NCBI RefSeq assembly: GCF_036327415.1
Contig: NZ_CP123961.1
Span: 806,001 to 870,000, forward strand
DNA length: 64,000 nt
Reading direction: 5' to 3'
Origin: Bartonella grahamii subsp. shimonis
GTDB lineage: Bacteria; Pseudomonadota; Alphaproteobacteria; Rhizobiales; Rhizobiaceae
Below the pieces are notes generated by a model. It saw only the letters and a program-made list of their open reading frames with translations, searched no databases and was not told where the DNA came from. The position numbers and the translations under genes are program-made. Below are positions 41,521 to 50,065 of the stretch, one piece after another; the first letter of the stretch is position 1; each line of letters opens with the position of its first letter.

Positions 41521-41949
41521 ATGGAATATACTTATCAAGCAAAACTGGAATCTGATCCAGATGGTGGTTTTATTGTAACCTTTCCAGATGTACCAGAAGC
41601 AATAACAGCTGGAGAAAATAGAACTGAGGCATTAGAGAATGCTGTTGAAGCTTTAGGGTTGGCATTACGGAGCTATCCTATACGTGGTCTGCCTTTACCA
41701 ATGCCACAACAGTATAAAGACCTTGTAGAGGTTACGGTAGATGCGTGGAATGCTCTTAAACTTGCAGTGGTAGAAGCTTTTAATGAAGCGAATATCACAA
41801 AAACAGAATTGGCTAATCGTTTGGGTAAAAAAGAAACAGAAGCAAGACGCATTCTTGATCCAAATTATCCAACTAAGCTTCAAACACTAGAGCAAGCACT
41901 AAGTGTTCTTGGTAAGCAAGTCGTTATTACAATCAAAAACGCGGCTTGA
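41521..41949 (+). CDS. HicB-like antitoxin with XRE-type C-terminus, TA module 7
   Basis: The 142-residue protein has a HicB N-terminal domain (YQAKLESDPDGGFIVTFPDVPEAITAGENRTEALENAVEALGLAL in parts) and a helix-turn-helix end (EAFNEANITKTELANRLGKKETEARRILDPNYPTKLQTLEQALSVLG in parts). This is the HTH rather than RHH version of HicB. Confidence 0.9.
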   Translation: MEYTYQAKLESDPDGGFIVTFPDVPEAITAGENRTEALENAVEALGLALRSYPIRGLPLPMPQQYKDLVEVTVDAWNALKLAVVEAFNEANITKTELANRLGKKETEARRILDPNYPTKLQTLEQALSVLGKQVVITIKNAA

Positions 41950-41953
41950 AACG

Positions 41954-41980
41954 TCTTCCCCACCTTTGAAGATGGGGAAG
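41954..41980. repeat. CCCC/GGGG hairpin at cassette end (copy 6 of 6)
   Basis: CTTCCCCA (41954-41961) faces TGGGGAAG (41973-41980), between hicB and the inverted antirepressor-tail remnant. Confidence 0.7.
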
Positions 41981-41999
41981 GGGATGTTCTTACTTAAAT

Positions 42000-42110
42000 C
42001 TAAGCAGCTTTTACGACAGATTTTGTTAAAACCTGTTTTGCTTCTTCAATGAGTGTTTTATACTGTTTGCTTTCTTCTACTAATGTAAAGGCTTTAACAA
42101 ATTGTTGATG
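42000..42110 (-). pseudogene. Remnant of the short-form antirepressor tail
   Basis: The minus strand encodes ...EESKQYKTLIEEAKQVLTKSVVKAA and stop, closely matching the tail of the antirepressor at 8262 (EENRKYKALIKEAKQVLEKSVMKAA). The AntA part and leader are gone. It marks a fifth cassette, truncated, next to a sixth hairpin. Confidence 0.65.
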
Positions 42111-42367
42111 ATCAATGGCAAAACGGAGTGTTGATATTGAAGAGTTTTATTATACCGTTGTTTTTACAAAACAAGAATGGAACAGACAGAAGATTTGTCC
42201 AAAATCTGAAATAGAAACAGATAAAACCGATAATCATTATTTCAAAATTCACGCAGCAAGGAAAATTGCTCAAGCAGAACGTCATAGAAACTATGGCAGA
42301 ATATTATATCAAACCTTGTGTTTTTGTTAATTAAGACAGTGATGATGCAAAACTTTAGGAGTTCATC

Positions 42368-43125
42368 ATGAATACTCTCATAGAGATTAAAAAACAAGCC
42401 ATTGATAAGGAAATTGTTCAGACAGTAAATGCACGTGATCTGCATGCATTCTTAGAGGCAAAACGTGACTTTTCCAATTGGATTAAGGACCGTATTACCA
42501 GATACAATTTTATAGAAGGACAAGATTTTATAAAAACACAAGATTTGCGGTCACCAAATTTGGCGAGCGCAAAATCTAGAGCTGTTATCGCAATTAATTA
42601 CCATCTCACTTTGGAAATGGCAAAAGAACTTTCCATGGTGGAGCGTAATGAAAAAGGTAAACAAGCCCGTCAATATTTTATTGAATGTGAACGGCGTGCA
42701 AAGAAACCTTTAGACTTTGCAAACGCGTTAGAAGACCCTCTCTTTGTAAAAAACTGCTTTTAGAAAGCGTCACACAATTAGAGACTTTAAAAAGTGAAGT
42801 GAGTACCCTTAAACCACAAGCAGCTGCTCTTGAAAGCTTACAGCGTCATAATGGACTCTTTGGTCTTACAGAAGCCGCTAAAATACTCGAGATGCAACCA
42901 AAACAGTTCATTCTCTTCTTACAGAAAAAAGGTTGGGTTTACCGGCGTGCAGCAGGTGAAAATTTGCTTCCTTATCAAGACAAAATCCAAAAGCAACTCA
43001 TGGATTGTCCAACCATCACACTTCAAACCGCAAATGGAACAGAAAAAGTCATTCCTTCAGCAAAAATCACAGTAAAAGGCATTGGTGTGCTGTCTCAAGA
43101 GCTTAAAGGACAAAGCATGCATTAA
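42368..43125 (+). pseudogene. AntA/KilAC antirepressor, frameshifted, copy E
   Basis: Frame 1 (42368-42763) is AntA (MNTLIEIKKQAIDKEIVQTV, ARDLHAFLEAKRDFSNWI, LTLEMAKELSMVERNEKG). After GCAAACGCGTTAGAAGACCC it shifts at six A (around 42749-42754); seven A would continue as KKLLLESVTQLETLKSEV into KilAC (GLFGLTEAAKILEMQPKQF) to 43125. Only the last ~20 bases of the leader (AGGAGTTCAT) are present, so the switch RNA is missing. It is on the plus strand at the head of the recombination genes. Confidence 0.75.
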
Positions 43126-43140
43126 TTGAGGGACGCAATA

Positions 43141-43455
43141 ATGGAAAAAAAATATGAACTTACTGATGAAACAATTAAAGTTGATAGAATAACGCTTTAC
43201 CGTATCCGTGCATTAAAAGACTTTGGAGATGTTAAAAAAGGTGATCTTGGTGGCTGGGTAGAGAGTGAAAGAAATCTTAGCCATGATGACAATTGCTGGG
43301 TTGGTGCTGAGGCATGGGTTTATGAAAATGCCAAAGTTTATGAAAATGCTAAGGTTTATGATGATGCCAAAGTTTATAATAACGCAAAAGTTGGTGGTAA
43401 TGCCATAGTAGCTGGCAAAACAGCATTTTATGGAAGTGATGCTATCTTAAGGTAG
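43141..43455 (+). CDS. YdcK-like beta-helix repeat protein (short copy)
   Basis: ATG at 43141 is preferred to TTG 43126. The 104-residue protein has a head domain (KYELTDETIKVDRITLYRIRALKDFGDVKKGDLGGWVESE in parts) and hexapeptide-like repeats (YENAKVYENAKVYDDAKVYNNAKV) that should form a left-handed beta helix. E. coli YdcK has the same build. Function unknown; such proteins are common in phage early regions. Confidence 0.7.
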   Translation: MEKKYELTDETIKVDRITLYRIRALKDFGDVKKGDLGGWVESERNLSHDDNCWVGAEAWVYENAKVYENAKVYDDAKVYNNAKVGGNAIVAGKTAFYGSDAILR

Positions 43456-43467
43456 AGGCAATAAACC

Positions 43468-44189
43468 ATGGAAAAAAATACGAATTGACTGATGAAACAA
43501 CAGAGGTTGATGGCAAAACCTTTCACCGAATTAAAGCATTAAGAAGTTTTGGAGACGTCAAAAAAGGAGATCTTGGTGGCTTTATTGAAAAGGAATATAA
43601 CTTAGGTCATGATGGCAATTGCTGGGTGTATGATGATGCCAAGGTGCTTGAAAGCGCTACCATTTTTCATAATGCCAAGATATTTGATGGCGCCTGTATT
43701 AGTGGAAATGCTTCAGTTTATTCTGATGCACAAGTTTACAGTCGTGCTGTTGTTTTTGGTAATGCCGAAGTTTCTGGTAGTGCACATGTTTTTGGTGATG
43801 CTGTTGTTCGCGACAAATCTCGTGTTTACGGTGATGCAGAAGTTTACAATGACGTACTCATTTATGGTGACGCAGCAGTTTTTGAGAATGCACGAATAAA
43901 GAATAGTGCCAACATTTACGACAATGCTCGTGTATATGGGAACGCAATAATTTGTGGTCCTGCTCTCATTTATAACAATGCTAAAGTTTATGGTGATGTC
44001 ATTATATCATGCTCCAATTTCACGTATGGAAATGATGTTAATTATGGAAATGTTGAGATTTTTGGAGATGAAAAAGTTTATGATAGTGCTCGCATTTATG
44101 ACGCAGTCAAGATTTTTAGAAATGCCAAAATTCGTGGATTAGCTAATATTCGCGGAAACACGAGAATTCCTCAAGACATAAAAATTTAA
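43468..44189 (+). pseudogene. YdcK-like beta-helix repeat protein (long copy), frameshifted at codon 4
   Basis: ATG at 43468 starts MEKN... but seven A instead of eight puts it out of frame. With one more A it would read MEKKYELTDETTEVDGKTFHRI like its neighbour. The remaining 234-residue frame from TTG 43485 carries ~20 repeats of the type xNAxVy (FGNAEVSGSAHVFGDAVV). A tandem paralogue of the gene at 43141. If TTG is used a nearly complete protein is still made. Confidence 0.65.
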
Positions 44190-44261
44190 CAACCAACCAG
44201 CCTTTTAACACCAGCGTGATTCACGCCACGGGTGAATTGCGCTCCAATGGAGGAAATCAAG

Positions 44262-44891
44262 ATGAGTGAACAAAACACTAACCTAACAGAAGTTGAAAAA
44301 ACACATCACTTAGCCGTCGAACAAACTGCTATGGAACGCATTTTAAACAGAGCCTTAGAAAATGATATCGATATGGACCGTCTCGAGCGTCTCATTGCCT
44401 TACGAGAAAAAGAAATAGAACGACAAAACTACGAAAGATTTGCCACTGATCTTTCGAATATGCAAATAGAATATCAAAAAATACAAAAAAACTCTACAAA
44501 CACCCATACAAACAGCCAATATGCACCCCTTGACCAGTACATTGATGCTGTAAAGAAGCCTCTTGCAAAACACCGTTTTGCTTTGTTTTCTCGTATCAAA
44601 GAACAGAGTTCAGACAATATAATTATAGAAATGACTTTGACACATCCGTCTGGGAATAAAATCTCAACAGAAGGAACATTTCCTTTTGACGCTACAGGGA
44701 GCAAAAACAACATACAATCGGTTGGTTCTACTCTCACCTACGCACGTAGATATCTCTTAGGCATGCTTCTTAATCGCTTAATAATGAATGAGATCAGAGA
44801 ATTAATGGAACAGACACAGTCTGAAGAAAGCAAACTTCTCTCTTTCATAGGAGTAAAAAAATTCACAGATATGTCTTATAAACAAGCCTAA
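44262..44891 (+). CDS. ERF-family single-strand annealing protein
   Basis: ATG at 44262 has GGAGG upstream. The 209-residue protein shows ERF marks: ERQNYERFATDLSNMQIEYQKIQKNS in parts, YAPLDQYIDAVKKPLAKHRFALFS, SVGSTLTYARRYLLGMLLN. The acidic DDDGN stretch that often follows LGMLLN is replaced by RLIMNEIRELMEQ, so a small internal deletion is possible. Works with the downstream exonuclease in phage recombination. Confidence 0.82.
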   Translation: MSEQNTNLTEVEKTHHLAVEQTAMERILNRALENDIDMDRLERLIALREKEIERQNYERFATDLSNMQIEYQKIQKNSTNTHTNSQYAPLDQYIDAVKKPLAKHRFALFSRIKEQSSDNIIIEMTLTHPSGNKISTEGTFPFDATGSKNNIQSVGSTLTYARRYLLGMLLNRLIMNEIRELMEQTQSEESKLLSFIGVKKFTDMSYKQA

Positions 44892-44961
44892 ACCGCTTTG
44901 TTTTCTTTGAAAAAAAGCAACGCTCGCAAATAAATAAAGAACAACAAACGGCGGGTGTGAG

Positions 44962-45553
44962 ATGGAGCAACGAACAGCAGAATGGTTTCAAGCGCGGCTA
45001 GGAAAAGTCACGGCATCTAATGTTTACAACGTACTCAGTAAGACAGCAAAAGGTTTGCCTACAAGCAAATATGAAGATTACAAAATGAAACTCATGACAG
45101 AACGTTTAACAGGGGAAATAAGCCAATCTTATACAACACCTGCTATGCAATGGGGCATTGAACATGAAGAGAATGCTTTGAGAGAATATGAATTCATTTA
45201 TGACACAGAAGTCACAAGATGCGGGTTTATCCCACACCCCAAAATGGCAATGGCTGGTGCAAGTCCTGATGGGTTCATTGGAGAGGACGGTTTAATCGAA
45301 GTCAAATGTCCACAATCAACAACCCATCTTCGTTTTTTTATGTATGACGAAATCAAGCCTGAATATCTCGCGCAGATGCAATTCCAAATGGGCATGTACA
45401 GGACGCAAATGGTGTCATTTCATTAGCTATAATCCAAACTTTGTAGGCAAATCTACTGGTTTGAGAATGAAAATCAAACGCATCAATCGTGATGAGAAAC
45501 ACATTGAAGAGATCAATAAAGCGGTCGAAATCTTTTTAGGGGAAATAGAATAA
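44962..45553 (+). pseudogene. YqaJ-family phage exonuclease, frameshifted near the end
   Basis: The main frame (44962-45426) has RTAEWFQARLGKVTASNV, MQWGIEHEENALREYE, SPDGFIGEDGLIEVKCPQ with the D...ExK active site, and YLAQMQFQM. The normal continuation (ACTGRKWCHFISYNPNF...FLGEIE, to 45553) is in another frame; one extra G in ATGGGCATG explains it. The truncated 154-residue form keeps all catalytic residues and might still be active. Confidence 0.8.
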
Positions 45554-45592
45554 GAGATGCAAAAGATTTTGAGAAAAGCCGCTTAAACCTAT

Positions 45593-45631
45593 GGGGGTGC
45601 TCTCTCCTTCTCCTCTTTCCTAAGCACCCCC
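45593..45631 (+). promoter_or_regulatory. Strong 9-bp hairpin before the DUF488 gene
   Basis: GGGGGTGCT (45593-45601) and AGCACCCCC (45623-45631) are perfectly complementary across a 21-base pyrimidine-rich loop. It is followed by CACCCATTTACTAAGG; a similar CCCCCACCCATTTA run recurs at 46195-46210 before the excisionase remnant. Terminator or leader element. Confidence 0.45.
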
Positions 45632-45655
45632 ACCCATTTACTAAGGAAATTAAAC

Positions 45656-46144
45656 GTGTGTAACATCAAACATATTATCATACAGCCTGCTAAAGATGAG
45701 GAATTTTGTTTTTTTACCATTGGCTATGAAGGGAAGTCCCTTGAGAATTATCTTAAGAGTCTCATAGAAAACAATATCAAAACTTTATGTGATGTTCGTA
45801 AAAATCCAATAAGTAGAAAACACGGATTTTCAAAAAGACAATTAGAGAAAGCTGTAAGCAATATTGATATTGAATATATGCATATGCCTGAACTTGGAAT
45901 TGCTTCTGAAAAACGAAGAAATTTGAAAACACAAAAAGATTATGACCGCCTTTTTGAAGATTATCAAGATACAACTCTCAAGAATAATTCTTGTGCAATA
46001 AACAAATTATATCAAATATTTTTAAACAAAAAGCGCGTTGCAATCACCTGTTTTGAAGCCAATGTATGCATGTGCCATAGAGGACAACTCGCATTAGCTC
46101 TTACTCAATTGCCTGATTGGAAATATGAAATTGAACACATCTAA
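45656..46144 (+). CDS. DUF488 family protein
   Basis: The 162-residue protein (GTG start, AAGGA upstream) has DUF488 marks: FFTIGYEGKSLENYL, LCDVRKNPISRKHGFSKRQL, YMHMPELG, and the end VAITCFEANVCMCHRGQLA with conserved Cys-x-Cys-His-Arg. The biochemical role of the family is not settled. Cargo near the right prophage end. Confidence 0.85.
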   Translation: MCNIKHIIIQPAKDEEFCFFTIGYEGKSLENYLKSLIENNIKTLCDVRKNPISRKHGFSKRQLEKAVSNIDIEYMHMPELGIASEKRRNLKTQKDYDRLFEDYQDTTLKNNSCAINKLYQIFLNKKRVAITCFEANVCMCHRGQLALALTQLPDWKYEIEHI

Positions 46145-46239
46145 AAAATAAACTTGCATATTTTTAAAAGTTGGAGTGCTTCACATGCCTTCCAGCCCCC
46201 CACCCATTTAATTAACATAAAAAAGAGAAAGGTAATGAG

Positions 46240-46424
46240 ATGATATTTGATGATATGGAGATAGATATGTAACGACACGTGAGTGTGCACAGCTTTTTAG
46301 TGTATCGACAACCACGATTCGCAATTGGGTGCTTCAAGGGGTTATTTCCGGAGCCATATAAGCTAGGGAGAGCCGTAAGGTGGAGAAAAAAAGAGATCTT
46401 AGCCTTCACTCCAAAGAAAAATAA
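46240..46424 (+). pseudogene. xis: Excisionase-like small DNA-binding protein remnant
   Basis: ATG at 46240 reads MIFDDMEIDM and stops. One inserted base restores VTTRECAQLFSVSTTTIRNWVLQGVISGAI, the winged HTH of excisionase/MerR-like proteins. A further stop follows (AI, stop, ARESRKVEKK). Place next to the tRNA-side prophage end fits Xis. Confidence 0.55.
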
Positions 46425-46467
46425 GGAGCAAATAAGAACAAATTAGGTAGAATTATATAAACTGTAG

Positions 46468-46488
46468 AAGGTGGTCTAAAAGGTGGTC
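46468..46488. repeat. Right-end copies of the GGTGG direct repeat
   Basis: AAGGTGGTC (46468-46476) and AAAAGGTGGTC (46478-46488) match the int-side repeats at 6770-6817 except for the final bases. Possible arm-type integrase sites at the right prophage end. Confidence 0.4.
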
Positions 46489-46527
46489 TGAAAATGGTAT
46501 ATATTTCAATATATTAAACACAAAAAG

Positions 46528-46603
<76 letters not shown>

Positions 46604-47005
46604 ATGCTTTATAAAAAATATAAAGCGCTTGCGGTTATAACATTAAAATTTTCTCTGTCCAGTCATCAAAAGAAAAATAATTGATTTTTTAATAAGTTTA
46701 TCTCCCTATTCTAGAGAGTTATCAATGAATCTTTATCATAAAATAAATTTGATAGGTATATTGGACACGTTAGTGTATTGTTATTAGAATGCTATCTTAT
46801 CGTGGTGATAAAACGAAAAAAAATTAAAAGAATCAATTGAGAGGTATAATTAAGAAAGATTTTTTTATAAAGTTTCTGTGAATTTTAAGTTTACGAAATA
46901 ATAGAACATATTTTTGACTTTTTTCTAAAAAGACGCTTGATTAGTCTTTATAATAATTTGTTTTTCTTTATAAAGGAAGCAAAAACATCTAAAAGGGGAG
47001 AAATA

Positions 47006-48169
47006 ATGATAATATCACAAAAACCAAGCAGTCGTCCCAATAATACTAATTTTTCTTCAGGTCCTTGTAGCAAACGACCTGGTTGGACTCTTGATGTTCT
47101 TAAAAATGCATTAGTTGGGCGTTCACATAGATCTAGAGAAGCAGAATTAAAACTTGCTGAAGTTGTTAATTTAACTCGTGAGATTCTTGAAGTTCCTTCC
47201 GATCATCGCATAGGCATTATGCCAGGTTCAGATACCGGTGCTGTTGAGGCTTCTCTATGGTCTTTATTAGGTGAGCGGGGCATTGATATGGCGGCGTGGG
47301 AAAGTTTTGGATTTGGGTGGAATAAAGATGTTGTTGAGCAATTAAAGCTTTCTGATGTGCGCCGTTTTGAAGCCCCTTATGGTGAAATACCAGATTTAAC
47401 ACAACTTGATTTTGATCGTGATGTTGTTTTTACATGGAATGGGACAACTTCTGGTGTGCGTATTCCTAATGCGGATTTTATCCCGGATAAGCGGGCAGGA
47501 TTGACCATTTGTGATGCAACATCTGCAGCTTTTGCACAATATCTTGATTTTTCAAAATTAGATGTTGTTACTTTTTCGTGGCAAAAAGTTTTGGGAGGTG
47601 AAGCAACACATGGTATGGTGATTTTAAGTCCTCGTGCTGTTGAGAGGCTTGAGAATCATGTTCCAGCTTGGCCTATGCCTCAACTTTTCTGTATGACAAA
47701 AAATGGAAAGTTGAACGAAGATATTTTTAAAGGAAAGATAATCAATACACCTTCTATGCTTTGTGTTGAAGATTTTCTTGATGGGTTGAAGTGGGCAAAG
47801 TCTCTAGGAGGTGCAGCGGCATTAAGAGCACGGGTTGAGAAAAACTTTTCTGTACTTGATGCTTTTGTTCGCAAAACACCATGGTTAGAATATTTGGCAA
47901 AAGATCCTGAAGTGCGTTCTAACACCGCTATTTGTTTAGATATTGTGGATCCAGTGATTACTGCTTTGGATACGGAAAAGCGAGTATCTTTTATAAAAGC
48001 GGTTGTAAAACGTCTTGATGAGGAAGGGGTTGCTTATGATATCGGTTCGTATCGCGATGCTCCTCCTGGACTTCGAATTTGGGCAGGTATAACAATTGAG
48101 GCTTCCGATCTTGAAATTTTAACACAATGGCTTGAATGGGCGTTCCAAGTTGAAAAAGCACAGCTTTAA
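47006..48169 (+). CDS. serC: Phosphoserine aminotransferase
   Basis: ATG at 47006 has GGGGAG six bases upstream; the earlier in-frame ATG at 46937 lacks this. The 387-residue protein is the alphaproteobacterial SerC type: FSSGPCSKRPGW start, PGSDTGAVEASLWSLLG, and FSWQKVLGGEATHG with the PLP lysine. It converts 3-phosphohydroxypyruvate to phosphoserine. The 365 bases after it contain no gene, so no serA follows here. Confidence 0.95.
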   Translation: MIISQKPSSRPNNTNFSSGPCSKRPGWTLDVLKNALVGRSHRSREAELKLAEVVNLTREILEVPSDHRIGIMPGSDTGAVEASLWSLLGERGIDMAAWESFGFGWNKDVVEQLKLSDVRRFEAPYGEIPDLTQLDFDRDVVFTWNGTTSGVRIPNADFIPDKRAGLTICDATSAAFAQYLDFSKLDVVTFSWQKVLGGEATHGMVILSPRAVERLENHVPAWPMPQLFCMTKNGKLNEDIFKGKIINTPSMLCVEDFLDGLKWAKSLGGAAALRARVEKNFSVLDAFVRKTPWLEYLAKDPEVRSNTAICLDIVDPVITALDTEKRVSFIKAVVKRLDEEGVAYDIGSYRDAPPGLRIWAGITIEASDLEILTQWLEWAFQVEKAQL

Positions 48170-48534
48170 ATTACTGGCAATTTTCACAACGCGTTTTTAA
48201 ACAAAAAAGGATACGAGAGATTATGATGATCTTTCGTATTCTTGTATCAGACAAACATCTTCTAAATATTACATGAATTGTAAAAGATTAAGACAGGGAA
48301 TGAATGCTCTGTCAGGTGTTGGGTCCGCACAAATTAAAATCTCTAATTTTTTTACTTTATTGTAGCAAAAATGACAGATTTAAAATATTTTGGTATTTAC
48401 TTGTCTTTATTATCATAAATTTGAAAATTGAGAAAAATCTGAAATGAGGAGTCGCACTTGCTCTAAGGTTTCGTTATAAAGAAGTATTTGTTTTTGAATG
48501 CTGGTTTTTTTGACCAAACACGACGGAGAAAGTT

Positions 48535-49824
48535 ATGGCCAATGTAGTTGTTGTCGGTACACAATGGGGTGATGAAGGCAAAGGTAAAATTGTAGATTGG
48601 TTGTCTGAGCGCGCAGATATCGTGGTGAGATATCAGGGGGGGCATAATGCTGGCCATACATTGGTTATTGATGGAGTTAGTTATAAATTATCACTTCTAC
48701 CGTCTGGTTTAGTACGTGGAAAGCTATCAATTATTGGCAATGGTGTTGTTGTTGATCCTCATCATTTTGTTGCAGAATTAAAAAAATTATGTGATCAGGG
48801 TGTAAAAATTACACCAGAAATTTTACGGATTGCTGAAAATGCTCCCTTGATTCTTTCTTTGCATCGTGATCTTGATGCGATTCGAGAAAGTGGTTTATCG
48901 GATTTAAAGATTGGAACAACAAAGCGTGGTATCGGGCCGGCTTATGAAGATAAGGTGGGGCGCCGTGCTATCCGAGTGATGGATTTAGCAGAAAAAGATA
49001 CGCTTATGGCTAAGATTGAGCGGCTTTTGAGACATCATAATGCTTTGCGTCGTGGGATGGGTGTTGCAGAGATTGATTCTCAAGCACTTTATGATGAATT
49101 AATGCAAGTCGCGGATAAAATTTTGCCCTTTATGGATTGTACGTGGCGTCTTTTAGATGAAGGTTATCGGAGGGGAAAACACATTCTTTTTGAAGGGGCG
49201 CAAGGTGCTTTACTCGATAATGATTTTGGAACTTATCCTTATGTGACATCATCCAATACAGTTGCTGGGCAGGCATGTACAGGGTCAGGGATGGGACCTG
49301 GCGCAATTCATTATGTTTTGGGTATTGCAAAAGCTTATACCACACGTGTTGGAGAAGGGCCGTTTCCGACAGAGCAGATAAATGATATTGGTGAATTTCT
49401 GGGAATACGTGGGCATGAATTTGGTGTTGTAACGGGTCGAAAGCGTCGATGTGGTTGGTTTGATTCTGTCTTAGTCCGTCAGATGGTAGTAGTTTGCGGT
49501 GTTCAAGGTATAGCATTGACAAAACTTGATGTTTTGGATGGTTTGGATGAAATAAAAGTTTGTATTGGTTATGAGCTTGATGGTAGAAGAATTGATTATT
49601 TACCTTCTTCTATGGGAGCCCAAGCCCGTGTGAAGCCTATTTATGAAACATTAGAGGGTTGGAAGGAAAAAACAGCCCATGTATTGAGGTGGGAAGATTT
49701 ACCAATGCAGGCTGTTAAATATATACGCTATATTGAAGGACTGATTAACACAAAAGTGGCTTTATTATCTACGAGTCCGGAACGCGAAGATACTATTCTT
49801 ATTACAGATCCCTTTGCAAATTGA
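48535..49824 (+). CDS. purA: Adenylosuccinate synthetase
   Basis: The 429-residue protein has all hallmarks: [17 protein letters not shown]-loop, [56 protein letters not shown]. It makes adenylosuccinate from IMP and aspartate with GTP. GGAGAA precedes the ATG. Confidence 0.98.
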   Translation: MANVVVVGTQWGDEGKGKIVDWLSERADIVVRYQGGHNAGHTLVIDGVSYKLSLLPSGLVRGKLSIIGNGVVVDPHHFVAELKKLCDQGVKITPEILRIAENAPLILSLHRDLDAIRESGLSDLKIGTTKRGIGPAYEDKVGRRAIRVMDLAEKDTLMAKIERLLRHHNALRRGMGVAEIDSQALYDELMQVADKILPFMDCTWRLLDEGYRRGKHILFEGAQGALLDNDFGTYPYVTSSNTVAGQACTGSGMGPGAIHYVLGIAKAYTTRVGEGPFPTEQINDIGEFLGIRGHEFGVVTGRKRRCGWFDSVLVRQMVVVCGVQGIALTKLDVLDGLDEIKVCIGYELDGRRIDYLPSSMGAQARVKPIYETLEGWKEKTAHVLRWEDLPMQAVKYIRYIEGLINTKVALLSTSPEREDTILITDPFAN

Positions 49825-50065
49825 TTATTATTTTTAGGTTTCCATATAGATCTTTTGTTCATGTCTATATCTTTTAACAAAAAGAGTTTTTAAGAGCGCG
49901 TGAAAGAAAGGTGTAAAATAACATTGTTTATTTTTCATATTCATTTTACACTATGACGATAGTTGTACCAATATAAATGACAATAAATTTATGAACCTAA
50001 AATAAAGCTGTTTTGGCCTGAGTGCTAGGATTTCTTTGCTTAGTTTAAGAGAGATTATAGAGGAA

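Noticed and set aside
42115..42330. 71-codon plus-strand frame
   Set aside because: No family pattern or ribosome site, and its start overlaps the antirepressor-tail remnant on the other strand.
43320..44170. Regularly spaced short repeats that could suggest a CRISPR array
   Set aside because: The period follows codons of xNAxVy protein repeats, units differ in length and sequence, and there are no unique spacers of constant size.
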